Notes: generated by a model from the letters alone, not told the origin. A stretch of DNA of 64,000 nt from DASVUC01 sp038237225 (GCA_038237225.1 JBBRYX010000001.1:496001-560000); one strand, 5' to 3'. Counted from the stretch's first letter, positions 44,333 to 52,702 are shown. Program-made: numbers and translations.

Positions 44333-44509
44333 TGTCATCCTGAGAGCGTGTGAAGATTTGACTGTAGCACGGGCATCTTGCCCGTGTTGGCGACGCAGAC
44401 ACGGGCAAGATGCCCGTGCTACAGAAAAGATCACATGCTCTGAGGTGCTCCCAAGGATCTGGTTGGAACGACGTCGGTGCCAGATGCTTCGGAGTACCTC
44501 AGCATGACA
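44333..44509. repeat. Nested element: TGTCATCCTGAG ends around palindrome copy 5
   Basis: TGTCATCCTGAG at 44333-44344 and CTCAGCATGACA at 44498-44509 are inverted at 11 of 12 positions and bound a 177-bp segment. Inside lies copy 5 of the palindromic family with perfect arms 44363-44387 and 44399-44423. It fills the gap between two glycosyltransferase genes. Confidence 0.85.
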
Positions 44510-44530
44510 GCTTCTCCCTCCGATGCTGCT

Positions 44531-45658
44531 ATGTCATCACGTCCCATCAAACTCCTTCTCGCCATCGTGGAAATCCACGGCGGCACCGGCGCCTTCGCCC
44601 AAAACCTCGCCGACGGCCTGCGCCAGTTCTTCCCCGCCGAATTCCAAATCGACCTCCTCTCCATGCGCCCCGCCTCTCCCACCGAAGCCGACAGGCGCCG
44701 TTTCGACCACATCCACACCGCAAATCTTTCCGTCTCCGAAACTTGGCGCCGCTTCCCCGAAACGGCTCCAAATCTCCTCAAGCTCCGCCGCACCCTAAAG
44801 CACATCGACGCCGACATCATTCTCGCCCTCCACAATTTCCCCAGCCTGATGATCCCCTTCGTCGCACCCCAGCGCAAAACCGTTAAGAGCGTCCACACCC
44901 ACCTCTCCACCCTCCTCAAAAGAAACATCACCCGCCCTTTCCTCAAAACCATTATCAAAAACCGTTACGGAAAAGATCTTGTGATCGTCCCCACAAAAGG
45001 CGTCGCCGACGACCTCGCCCAAAACTTCAACGTCACCAACACCAGAATCATCCCCCACGGCATCGACCTCAATCGCGTCCAGACTCTCGCCACCGAACCC
45101 ATCCCCGATCTCCCCCCGCGACCCTACATCGTCTCCGCGGGACGCCTCTCCCCAGCCAAGGACTACCCGACAACGCTTCGCGCCTTCGCGGAAGCCAAAT
45201 CCAAAAACCTCCCCCAAAACCTCGTCATCCTCGGCGCCGGTGAACTCGAGAACGATCTAAAAAACCTCGCCCACTCCCTCAACATCTCCCCCCACACCCA
45301 CTTCCTCGGCCACCGCGCCAACCCCTATCCCTACCTCAAGCACGCCGATTTTTTCCTCCTCTCCTCCACCACCGAATCCTTCGGCCTCGCACTCCTCGAA
45401 GCCATGACCCTCGCCCTCCCCACCGTCGCCACCCAAACCGCCGGTTCCACCGAGCTTCTCGGAAACAGCGAATTCGGTATCCTCGTCCCTACACAAAACC
45501 CCAGCGCCCTCGCCAACGCCATCCTCGACCTCGCCAACTCTCCCGCTCGCCGCGCCCATTTCAGCGAACAAGCCGCACGTCGCGCAACCAACTACTCATT
45601 AGAGAAAATGACCCGCGCCTACCGCGATCTCTTCCTCGCCACGCTCGCTCAATCCTGA
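44531..45658 (+). CDS. GT4 family glycosyltransferase
   Basis: A 375-residue GT-B enzyme. The start is taken as ATG 44531 (MSSRPIKLLLAIVEIHGGTG), because the in-frame ATG at 44504 lies inside the repeat's terminal inverted sequence. G-G-T-G is the N-terminal loop; YIVSAGRLSPAKDYPTTLRAF, VILGAGEL and the TESFGLALLEAM E-x7-E motif follow. It is the last gene of the polysaccharide locus. Its 3' end overlaps the 3' end of the small minus-strand gene. Confidence 0.88.
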   Translation: MSSRPIKLLLAIVEIHGGTGAFAQNLADGLRQFFPAEFQIDLLSMRPASPTEADRRRFDHIHTANLSVSETWRRFPETAPNLLKLRRTLKHIDADIILALHNFPSLMIPFVAPQRKTVKSVHTHLSTLLKRNITRPFLKTIIKNRYGKDLVIVPTKGVADDLAQNFNVTNTRIIPHGIDLNRVQTLATEPIPDLPPRPYIVSAGRLSPAKDYPTTLRAFAEAKSKNLPQNLVILGAGELENDLKNLAHSLNISPHTHFLGHRANPYPYLKHADFFLLSSTTESFGLALLEAMTLALPTVATQTAGSTELLGNSEFGILVPTQNPSALANAILDLANSPARRAHFSEQAARRATNYSLEKMTRAYRDLFLATLAQS

Positions 45659-45864
45659 TCCCGCCTCCGATGCCGCTCGCGCATCCCCTGCCCCCCCAGC
45701 GCCATACACGCCCCCGCTCCCACAAAACACAGTATCGTCCGCGTCGCCTGCCCCTCCCGCTTCAACGCCTTCCACCCTTCAAACAAACACACTGCCCCCA
45801 AAATCACAAACGAGAAAGCCAGCCTCCCCAACCAAGGCCTCAACTTCTCCTGCCACGAACTCAT
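45649..45864 (-). CDS. Small membrane protein, unknown
   Basis: A 71-residue protein with two hydrophobic segments (LAFSFVILGAVCLFEGW and TILCFVGAGACMALGG) and a basic C-terminus. Its ATG overlaps the stop of the upstream uroporphyrinogen fusion gene by four bases, which argues that it is real and co-translated. Its last ten bases overlap the convergent glycosyltransferase. Confidence 0.65.
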   Translation of the reverse strand: MSSWQEKLRPWLGRLAFSFVILGAVCLFEGWKALKREGQATRTILCFVGAGACMALGGQGMRERHRRRDQD

Positions 45865-47543
45865 GGTTCTGCCTTCACAATCGCCTCCACCAACCCGCCA
45901 ATATCAAACTGCTCCGCCTGCACCGTCGCCTCCAATTCCAATTCCCTCATGGTCTCCGACGTGATCGGCCCAATACTCGCCAGCTTCACACCCTTCAACT
46001 TCTCCCGATACTCCGCCCCCAACAGCGCCACGAAATTCTTCGCCGTACTGCTGCTCGTAAACGTCACCCAATTCACTCTCCCCGCCGCAAGCTCCTCCAC
46101 CAGATTCCCCGGCAACTCCGCCGCTCGCCTCGTCTCATACACCGCCACATCCCGAACCTCCGCCGCCCCACCCTCTGACAGCTTCTCTACCAACACGAGC
46201 CGCGCGATATCCGCCCGCAACAACAAGAACCTCTTCCCCTTCACCTTCCCAGCCTTCACCAACTCCTCCGCCAGCGCCTCCGCCACAAAACTCCCCGGCA
46301 TCAAATCCACCTTCAGACACAACTGCTCCCGCACTGCATCCGCAGTCACCTCCCCAATCGCCGCCACCTTCACCCTCGCAAACGCGCGGGCATCCAGACC
46401 AATCTCCATCATCCGCCGCTTCGTCAACTCCACCCCATTCTGACTCGTAAACACAACCCAGTCATAATCCCCAACCGATCGCAGCGCCGCATCCACCTCC
46501 CCCCAATCCAGGGGCGGCACAACCTCAATCGTCGGCGCCTCAATCACATTCGCCCCCAGCTCCTCCAGCTTCTCCGATAGCATACTCGCCTGCTGCCGCG
46601 TCCGCGTCACCACCACCGTCTGCCCAAACAGCGGCCGCTTCTCGAACCAGTTCATGATCGGCCGCAGCGTCACCACCTTCCCCACGATCGTCAGCGCCGG
46701 CGGCGAAATCTTCGCCGCCGCCACGCGCCCCGCAATATCCAAAAGCGTCCCGGTCACCGTACGCTGCCGCGCCGTCGTCCCCCACTCGATCACCGCCACG
46801 GGCATCCCCGCATCCATCCCATTCACCACCAAACGCTCCACAATCCGCGGCAACGCCTTCACCCCCATATAAAACCCCACGCAAGGCAACCGCGCAACCG
46901 CCCCCCAATCAATATCACTCCCCCCCCCCCCCGCCTGCTGCGTAGCATGGGCGTCTCGCCCATGTTCTTCGCTTTCATACTCCATTTCCTTCTCATGTCC
47001 CGTAATCAACGTAAAACTAGAATTAAAATCCCGATGCGTCACCGGAATCCCCGCATAGCACGCCGCCGCGATCGCCGCCGTAATCCCCGGCACCACCTCG
47101 AACCGAATCCCCGCCGCCCCCAGCGCCTCGCACTCTTCCCCCCCGCGCCCAAAGACAAACGGATCCCCACCCTTCAACCTCACCACCCGCTTTCCAGCCC
47201 TCCCCTTCTCCACCAGCAGCGCATTGATCTGCTCCTGCGTAAACGAATGCGCCGCCGCCTGCTTCCCCACATAAATCTTCTCCACGTCCGCCCGGCAAAA
47301 GTTCAGCAGCGCCGGGTTCGCCAGCGCGTCATACACCACCACATCCGCGCGTTCCAATAATTTCGCCCCGCGCACGGTGATCAGCCCGGGATCCCCGGAT
47401 CCCGCGCCCACCAGATAAATCACGCCCTCTGCTTTCGCCTTTTTCAAAATCCCGTAACTCCCGAAAATGTCAAGCCAGGTAAATCGTGCCTTCTTTATCG
47501 CCGATGAAATTTGCGGACCAAGGGTTTTTCCAGACCCGGCCAC
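45861..47543 (-). CDS. cobA/hemD: Uroporphyrinogen-III C-methyltransferase / synthase fusion
   Basis: A two-domain enzyme of about 520-560 residues. The methyltransferase starts at YLVGAGSGDPGLIT (~43-56), with VVRLKGGDPFVFGRG, VPGITAAIAA and FYMGVKALP; the uroporphyrinogen-III synthase part begins near 310 (TVVVTRTRQQASML) and ends with TFTSSSTAKNFV and SIGPITSETM. Together they close the tetrapyrrole and add C2/C7 methyls toward siroheme or cobalamin. The start is uncertain: GTG 47543 is the far limit, and a TTG or GTG shortly before residue 40 would also serve. Residues ~194-208 are encoded by a dispersed repeat and a 13-G tract. Confidence 0.9.
   Translation of the reverse strand: MAGSGKTLGPQISSAIKKARFTWLDIFGSYGILKKAKAEGVIYLVGAGSGDPGLITVRGAKLLERADVVVYDALANPALLNFCRADVEKIYVGKQAAAHSFTQEQINALLVEKGRAGKRVVRLKGGDPFVFGRGGEECEALGAAGIRFEVVPGITAAIAAACYAGIPVTHRDFNSSFTLITGHEKEMEYESEEHGRDAHATQQAGGGGSDIDWGAVARLPCVGFYMGVKALPRIVERLVVNGMDAGMPVAVIEWGTTARQRTVTGTLLDIAGRVAAAKISPPALTIVGKVVTLRPIMNWFEKRPLFGQTVVVTRTRQQASMLSEKLEELGANVIEAPTIEVVPPLDWGEVDAALRSVGDYDWVVFTSQNGVELTKRRMMEIGLDARAFARVKVAAIGEVTADAVREQLCLKVDLMPGSFVAEALAEELVKAGKVKGKRFLLLRADIARLVLVEKLSEGGAAEVRDVAVYETRRAAELPGNLVEELAAGRVNWVTFTSSSTAKNFVALLGAEYREKLKGVKLASIGPITSETMRELELEATVQAEQFDIGGLVEAIVKAEP
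46920..46932. repeat. 13-base C tract (G tract in the coding strand)
   Basis: An uninterrupted run of 13 C lies within the methyltransferase domain and encodes the G-G-G-G stretch at ~205-208. Such a run is prone to slippage or to sequencing error. The reading frame given here is intact. Confidence 0.95.
46941..46964. repeat. Palindromic repeat, copy 6 (single arm) inside cobA/hemD
   Basis: CGTAGCATGGGCGTCTCGCC followed by CATG, one arm of the family. On the coding strand it reads H-G-R-D-A-H-A-T. Confidence 0.95.
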
Positions 47544-47564
47544 ATGATACGGGAGCGAACGAAT

Positions 47565-47915
47565 ATGGTCGCGTTTAACACCACATCAACCCCCTTCGCA
47601 ATCGAGAACCCGGCCGACCGCCGCATGTTCCCCCGCAAGGAGATTAACGCTCATATCCAGGGCAAGCGCATGGACCACACCATCGACGCCCTCCGCCAAT
47701 CCCACGTCGGCCTCGCCCTCCGCGACCTCTCCCTCGGCGGGCTCTCCGCCGTTGTCGACACCCCCCTCAAACGCGGCGAACGCATCACGGTCTTCTTCCC
47801 CCCCCAGGGAATCTCCCGAGGCTGGGACGCCCTCGGCCGAGTCATCCGCTGCGAACCCAGCGCCATGGGCTACCGCCTCGCCATGGAATTCGACCCCATC
47901 CCCGCCGCCGCATAA
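47565..47915 (+). CDS. PilZ-domain protein
   Basis: A 116-residue protein from ATG 47565, with GGGAG nine bases upstream. It is a single PilZ domain with R20-x3-R24 (RRMFPRKE) and D54-x-S56-x2-G59 (DLSLGG), the two motifs that bind cyclic di-GMP. It is likely a stand-alone c-di-GMP receptor. A strong intrinsic terminator follows. Confidence 0.88.
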   Translation: MVAFNTTSTPFAIENPADRRMFPRKEINAHIQGKRMDHTIDALRQSHVGLALRDLSLGGLSAVVDTPLKRGERITVFFPPQGISRGWDALGRVIRCEPSAMGYRLAMEFDPIPAAA

Positions 47916-47940
47916 GCATCAACAACGACTAGAGGGTGAA

Positions 47941-47979
47941 AGGGCGGCGCGACCGAAAAGTCCGCCGCCCTCTTTTTTT
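47941..47979 (+). terminator. Intrinsic terminator after the PilZ gene
   Basis: A 9-bp stem (AGGGCGGCG at 47941-47949 with 47963-47971), a 13-base loop and seven T at 47973-47979. Confidence 0.9.
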
Positions 47980-48031
47980 CCCCACATACTCCAAAATTGT
48001 GTCGCGCCCTCCGCCCCGATCGAACTTGCCT

Positions 48032-48037
48032 TATAAT
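48032..48037 (+). promoter_or_regulatory. Candidate -10 element for the mntA/hepT pair
   Basis: A perfect TATAAT 14 bases before the ATG at 48052; no good -35 is visible. The transcript would be nearly leaderless. Confidence 0.4.
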
Positions 48038-48051
48038 GCTCGCAGACGCCG

Positions 48052-48348
48052 ATGACCCAAATCAACGTGAGCAATAACGCAATCGCTGAATTCTGCCGCA
48101 AGCACCACATCTGCAAGCTCGGCTTCTTCGGCTCCGTCCTCCGCGATGACTTCACGCCCCGCAGCGATATCGATGTGCTCGTGGACTTTGACCCGCGACA
48201 CATTCCCGGACTTGAGTTTTTTACCATGCGAGAGGAATTGGCCGCAATCCTGGGCAGAGAGGTTGACCTTCACACCGCCGCTTCCCTGAGTCGCTACTTC
48301 CGCGATCAAGTGCTGGCTGAAGCCGAGACCATCTATGAGCAGGCATGA
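48052..48348 (+). CDS. mntA: MntA-like minimal nucleotidyltransferase (antitoxin)
   Basis: A 98-residue minimal nucleotidyltransferase with the full motif GFFGSVLRDDF...RSDIDVLVDF (G27-S28, D39, D41). In characterised pairs the MNT protein transfers AMP to a tyrosine near the active site of its HEPN partner and silences it. The HEPN gene overlaps its 3' end by 14 bases. Length is normal. Confidence 0.9.
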   Translation: MTQINVSNNAIAEFCRKHHICKLGFFGSVLRDDFTPRSDIDVLVDFDPRHIPGLEFFTMREELAAILGREVDLHTAASLSRYFRDQVLAEAETIYEQA

Positions 48349-48676
48349 TCCCATGATTTCGATGCGCCAAATGCTCGATGCCGCTCAGGAAGCCGCCTCC
48401 TTCGCGAGTGGTAAATGCCGCGCAGACCTCGACACCGACCGCCTGCTGAACCTTGCGCTCGTTCGACTTGTTGAAGTTGTCGGGGAAGCCGCCGCGCGCA
48501 TCAGGTCCGAACATCGAGATCACTATCCTGAAATCCCCTGGCGCCAAATCGTCGGCCTACGCAACCAGCTCATTCACGGTTATGACGAAGTCAACTTCGA
48601 TATCCTCTGGCAAATCCTTCGTTCCGATATACCTCCGCTCATTGCTTCTTTGAAGGCCGCTTTGAACGATCGCTAA
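48335..48676 (+). CDS. hepT: HepT-like HEPN RNase toxin (DUF86)
   Basis: A 113-residue all-helical HEPN protein with R76-x4-H81-x-Y83 (RNQLIHGYDEV), the RNase active site plus the tyrosine that partners AMPylate. ATG 48335 is used; ATG 48353 would shorten it by six residues. It forms a toxin-antitoxin pair with the overlapping nucleotidyltransferase gene. Confidence 0.9.
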   Translation: MSRHDPMISMRQMLDAAQEAASFASGKCRADLDTDRLLNLALVRLVEVVGEAAARIRSEHRDHYPEIPWRQIVGLRNQLIHGYDEVNFDILWQILRSDIPPLIASLKAALNDR

Positions 48677-48794
48677 ACGGATTTGCTTCCTTCTCGCCAA
48701 TCGTACCCCCTCTTCATCTGTCCTGCCTTCACGTTTCCAATAGTCCGCCGCCCGCCCTCGCCCTCCCCAACCTCCCTCCCTAGAATGCCCAGCA

Positions 48795-49772
48795 ATGACG
48801 TCGACCGCGCCCACCAACCAACCTCCCCCCCACCACGACCCCGAACAATATCGCATGACCGTCGGCGAGCACCTCGAGGACCTCCGCAAGAGGCTTATCC
48901 TCGCGCTCGTCGGCTTCGCCGTCGCCGCCGCCCTCTGCCTCGCGCTCGGCCGCGACGTCATCATTCCCGTCTTCTGCAAACCCCTCGTCGACACCCTTCA
49001 GAAATACGGCCTCTCCGCCCAGCTCCACAGCGACGAAGTTCAGGACGTCTTTACCTCCTATCTGCAAATCAGTCTGATCTGCGCCGCCGCCATCGGCGCT
49101 CCGTGGATCGCCTGGCAGCTCTGGCAATTCATCGCCGCCGGCCTCTACCCCAACGAACGAAAATACATCACCAAGTTCATCCCCTTCAGCATCGGTCTGC
49201 TCATCGCCGGCATGCTCTTCGTCTACTTCTTCGTCCTCCCCTGGACGCTCCAATTCTTCGTCGCCTTCAGCATCAGCGTCCCCTTACGCGCTGACAATCC
49301 CGCCCCCGTCGATCTCAATCCCCCCACCACCCAACCCACCTTCATCCAGGTCGTCCGCGGAAACCCCCCTCACCCACTCGAAGGCCAAACGTGGTACGAC
49401 CAGGTCCAGCGCCGCTACAAAGCATTCCTCGACGGCGAAATCAAAGTCGTCCCCTTCAGCGGCAACCAGCTCATCGCAACCGAATACAAACTCCCCGACT
49501 ACATCGACCTCGTCGTCGGTATGCTCATCACCTTCGGCCTCAGCTTCCAGCTCCCCCTCGTCGTCATGGCCCTCGCCAAAACCGGAATCGTCGAAGTCCA
49601 AACCCTAAAAGCCTTCCGACGCTACGTCTACTTCATCATGGCCGTTGTCGCCGCCGTCATCACCCCCGGCGACGTCATCACCGCCACCGTCCTGCTCATG
49701 ATCCCTCTAGTCCTACTCTACGAACTAGGAATCTGGTTAGCCCGCCCCCCCAGGGAAACCACCCCCGAATAG
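48795..49772 (+). CDS. tatC: Twin-arginine translocase subunit TatC with long periplasmic loop
   Basis: A 325-residue TatC, about 70 longer than E. coli's. The cytoplasmic signal-peptide-binding start is VGEHLEDLRKRL (24-34). Six helices can be traced; the extra length is a hydrophilic, Pro-rich insertion between helices 3 and 4 (~165-235, NPAPVDLNPPTTQPTF...). The protein would recognise folded Tat substrates. tatA/tatB are not in this window. Confidence 0.93.
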   Translation: MTSTAPTNQPPPHHDPEQYRMTVGEHLEDLRKRLILALVGFAVAAALCLALGRDVIIPVFCKPLVDTLQKYGLSAQLHSDEVQDVFTSYLQISLICAAAIGAPWIAWQLWQFIAAGLYPNERKYITKFIPFSIGLLIAGMLFVYFFVLPWTLQFFVAFSISVPLRADNPAPVDLNPPTTQPTFIQVVRGNPPHPLEGQTWYDQVQRRYKAFLDGEIKVVPFSGNQLIATEYKLPDYIDLVVGMLITFGLSFQLPLVVMALAKTGIVEVQTLKAFRRYVYFIMAVVAAVITPGDVITATVLLMIPLVLLYELGIWLARPPRETTPE

Positions 49773-49820
49773 CGTCATCCCAAGAACCAATCCACTTACC
49801 GACCCCGTTGCAAGGCACTT

Positions 49821-49847
49821 TTTCACGTTTTACGTTTCACGTTTCTC
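49821..49847. repeat. ACGTTTC-type tandem array (short)
   Basis: Three to four copies of CACGTTT/ACGTTTC just downstream of tatC; same unit as at 19716 and 55106. Confidence 0.75.
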
Positions 49848-49977
49848 CTGACAATCCCCTCCCATCGCATAGCAGTTGCACAAAACGTCTATCCGCCTCG
49901 CTGATTACCAGACCTCCAAATGAATACCCGCTGGCGCTCATAAACCGGAGCATTGCTTGCGTCGATAAGGTCAGTGG

Positions 49978-50370
49978 ATGTCATACATAACCCCCACATT
50001 GACGCAGGCGGCCTTGTTCAAGTTGAACCTGATCTCCATCGATAAGGATGGGATCATCCGCGTCGGCGTCGATGGGCCGATAACCTATGAAGGAGTGCTC
50101 GGGGAGAAGAACCCGCTGGCCACTCTGCTCGGGGAGAACTGGTTCACAAATCGCGTGATTATGGATCTGGGCAAGACGCACTTCATCGATTCCGCGGCGA
50201 TTGGGTGGCTGATCTCCACAAACAAGGAACTCCGGAACAGCGGCGGCGCGCTGGTGGTCCATTCCATCCGCCCGCCCGTCAGACAGGTCCTGGATCTGCT
50301 CAAGGTCGGCAGAGTTGTGGCATTCGCGGACGATGAGACGGCAGCCCGGGAGTTAGCCTTTCGGCAGTAG
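49978..50370 (+). CDS. STAS-domain protein (anti-anti-sigma-like)
   Basis: A 130-residue single STAS domain. VIMDLGKTHFIDSAAIGWLI contains S72, at the site phosphorylated in SpoIIAA-type anti-anti-sigma factors. No anti-sigma kinase or sigma factor is next to it; the following gene is a PilB-like ATPase 56 bases away on the same strand. Confidence 0.85.
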   Translation: MSYITPTLTQAALFKLNLISIDKDGIIRVGVDGPITYEGVLGEKNPLATLLGENWFTNRVIMDLGKTHFIDSAAIGWLISTNKELRNSGGALVVHSIRPPVRQVLDLLKVGRVVAFADDETAARELAFRQ

Positions 50371-50426
50371 GGGAATCCAAAACGTAAGTCGTGAATCGCG
50401 ACAAAGGCGAGAAGGCGAAGTGAACC

Positions 50427-51686
50427 ATGGTTGCAATCTCAAACCTCCCTGCCCCCCGCGCTGCTGCGAAGCTCGGACAACTTGTTGACGTCCACAACCT
50501 GCCCGCTGAAAAAGCAGTGGAGACTCTGGTAGAGCACGCAGTTACCCTTCGGTCTTCCGATCTCTTCTTCACAACCAACGAGCAGCATGTCGCCGTGATG
50601 GTTCGGCATCTGGGCGTCGTACGCGTGCTCTCCATTCTGCCGAGCGAACTCGGAAAAAAATGCCTCGCCCACATCAAGGCAGCCGCTCGAATTGACACCA
50701 CCGCAACCCGCAAGCCGATCGATGGCCGGTGGATCTTCGAGCCTCGCGATGGAGATTCCGTAGACATTCGAATCAACGTCATCCCCACTGTGTACGGCGA
50801 GGATTTCGCGCTCCGCCTGCTCGTGCGCGGCGGTGGAATGTTCAAGCTCGAAGACGTCGGCATGACCGGACAGCAGCACGATCAGTATTCACAAATGCTC
50901 GCCAGCCCCAGCGGATTGATCCTGGTCTGCGGGCCGACAGGCTCCGGCAAAAGCGCAACCATGTATGCGTCGCTCGTGCGCCTGAACGATGGTCGCAAGA
51001 AGATCAACACCATCGAAGATCCAGTTGAGTATCTGGTTGATGGAATTCGCCAGTCGCAGGTAAATCTCGCCGTCGATCTTGGATTCGGCGAACTTCTGCG
51101 GGCGGTGCTTCGGCAATCGCCTGATGTGATCATGGTCGGAGAAATCCGCGATGCCGAAACCGCGCAAATCGCCGCACACGCCGCCAACAGCGGCACCCTG
51201 GTCTTCGCAACCATTCATGCCCCCAGCGCCCCAGGCGCCATTCAGTCGATGCGAAGCCTCGGCGTGCATCCGCACTTCCTCGCCAACGCCTTGCGAGGCA
51301 TCGTTTCGCAGCGCCTCGTCCGCACATTCTGCGACAAGTGCCGCGTAAGTTTCGATTTGACCGATGCCCCCGACACGTTCGAGGAAGTCAAGTCGATGCT
51401 CGCGGAAGGCGAAGGCAATACGCTTTGGGCGCCGCGCGGCTGTGAGACCTGCAACAAAGAAGGTTATGCCGGACGTACAGGCATATTTGAACTGATGCAG
51501 GTGACGCGAAAGCTTCGGGATGTGATCTCCGAAGGGGCCGCGACCTCTCGCGTCCGCGATGCCGCCATTGCCGAGGGAATGCTCGAGTTTCGGCAAGCGG
51601 CGCTGCTCAAGGTCGCCAGGGGATTAACCAGCACCGAAGAAGTGTTCCGAGTAATCCCCCCCGAGCATCTGATGCTCGATGCGTAA
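50427..51686 (+). CDS. PilB/GspE-type secretion or pilus ATPase
   Basis: A 419-residue hexameric-ATPase-type protein: N-terminal N2-like domain, Walker A GPTGSGKS (169-176), Asp box (INTIEDPVEY), Walker B (DVIMVGEIRDAETAQIA), His box (GTLVFATIHAPSA) and a zinc site made of CDKC and CETCNKEGY. The four-cysteine element is typical of PilB/GspE assembly ATPases. No pilin or secretin lies in the window, and it is shorter than usual PilB (~560) because the N1 domain is missing. A strong terminator follows. Confidence 0.88.
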   Translation: MVAISNLPAPRAAAKLGQLVDVHNLPAEKAVETLVEHAVTLRSSDLFFTTNEQHVAVMVRHLGVVRVLSILPSELGKKCLAHIKAAARIDTTATRKPIDGRWIFEPRDGDSVDIRINVIPTVYGEDFALRLLVRGGGMFKLEDVGMTGQQHDQYSQMLASPSGLILVCGPTGSGKSATMYASLVRLNDGRKKINTIEDPVEYLVDGIRQSQVNLAVDLGFGELLRAVLRQSPDVIMVGEIRDAETAQIAAHAANSGTLVFATIHAPSAPGAIQSMRSLGVHPHFLANALRGIVSQRLVRTFCDKCRVSFDLTDAPDTFEEVKSMLAEGEGNTLWAPRGCETCNKEGYAGRTGIFELMQVTRKLRDVISEGAATSRVRDAAIAEGMLEFRQAALLKVARGLTSTEEVFRVIPPEHLMLDA

Positions 51687-51715
51687 ACAAGACAACGAGG
51701 TGCCGAGAGCAAAAG

Positions 51716-51742
51716 CCCAGGGATTGTATCCCTGGGTTTTTT
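51716..51742 (+). terminator. Intrinsic terminator after the ATPase gene
   Basis: CCCAGGGAT (51716-51724), loop TGT, ATCCCTGGG (51728-51736), then six T. The stem sequence resembles the CAGGGAC palindrome inserted in uvrD at 56691. Confidence 0.92.
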
Positions 51743-51810
51743 GTTTCTACAGGTTACGCGACTTGGTATGATGTGCGGCTTCATCTCAAACTCTGCGAAA
51801 GGGGCAGGCT

Positions 51811-52248
51811 ATGAAGAAGTGGATCACCACGATCGCGCTGCTGGTGTTGCTCAGCGGAAGCATCGCCGTCGCCGTCATGTTCATCTCCAATAATCGCCCG
51901 AAGAACGCCGGGACGATGCTCGGCGATGATGCCTTCGTCGAAGATTCGCTGGACGATGGAGCCACCGGCGAGATCAATGCCTGGCTCGACAAGAGCGAGC
52001 GCCGAATGATCATGGGGATGTCGCACAAGCAGGCGAAAGCGCTCGCCGAAAAATGGCGCGGCATGGGCGCCAAGCGCGTCGTCGCGTTCGGCGCATCGAT
52101 GAGTGTCGCCCTCGCGATGGAGTTGCCGGCAGGCGCGAAGCAAAGGAAAGAACTCTTCGATTGGGAGCGCGAACATCACTACGACTTCCGCAAGCCCATC
52201 CCGAAAGATATCGGACAACGCTGGTTGCTGGTGGCCATGAAGCCGTAG
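51811..52248 (+). CDS. Hypothetical membrane-anchored protein
   Basis: A 145-residue protein with one N-terminal helix (ITTIALLVLLSGSIAVAVMFI) and an acidic-to-mixed extracytoplasmic domain that includes MGMSHKQAKALAEKWRGMGAKRVVAFG. I recognise no family. It stands between a terminator and the PHA-type protein gene. Confidence 0.7.
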   Translation: MKKWITTIALLVLLSGSIAVAVMFISNNRPKNAGTMLGDDAFVEDSLDDGATGEINAWLDKSERRMIMGMSHKQAKALAEKWRGMGAKRVVAFGASMSVALAMELPAGAKQRKELFDWEREHHYDFRKPIPKDIGQRWLLVAMKP

Positions 52249-52269
52249 CGCCGTTTACATGATTCCGCA

Positions 52270-52337
52270 ATTCTGAACCGTCTTCGCATTCGCGTAGCGG
52301 TCGGGCCGAAGGCCCACATCAGACGACCTTTCAGAAT
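52270..52337. other. Nested hairpins in an intergenic gap
   Basis: An outer stem (ATTCTGAA 52270-52277 with TTCAGAAT 52330-52337) encloses a small GGGCC-GAA-GGCCC hairpin at 52303-52315. There is no T-tract. Could be a repeat or a structured untranslated region. Confidence 0.45.
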
Positions 52338-52387
52338 CACGCGCTCTAATCTAAAGACCTAAAATCATATGTCTTAACAAGGATCCC

Positions 52388-52702
52388 GTGGCCAAAACCA
52401 TTCACATTTCCGTTCCCCATCGTCTCACCCCCGAACAGGTCCGCGAGCGTATTCAAAAAGGCATCAACGACTTTCGCGCCAGTCCCGCCAGCAAAATGGG
52501 CACGCTCGACGAGAACTGGCAAGGGCAATCCCTCCACCTCACCGCCAAAGTCATGGCTCAATCAATCGCCGCCCGCGTCGAGCCCCGGGATAACACCGTC
52601 GAAATTGACATCGATCTCCCATGGGCCCTCGCGATGCTCGCCGGCACCATTACCAAAGAAGTCGAACAACAAGGCCGCTTTCTGCTTGAAGAAAAAAAGT
52701 AG
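52388..52702 (+). CDS. Polyhydroxyalkanoic acid system family protein
   Basis: A 104-residue protein starting at GTG 52388. The pattern (HISVPHRLTPEQVRERIQKG, then a WQGQSLHLTAKVMAQSI strand pair and DLPWALAMLAGTI near the end) fits the PHA granule-region family (PF09650-type). No PHA synthase gene is near, so the biological role is open. Confidence 0.7.
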   Translation: MAKTIHISVPHRLTPEQVRERIQKGINDFRASPASKMGTLDENWQGQSLHLTAKVMAQSIAARVEPRDNTVEIDIDLPWALAMLAGTITKEVEQQGRFLLEEKK

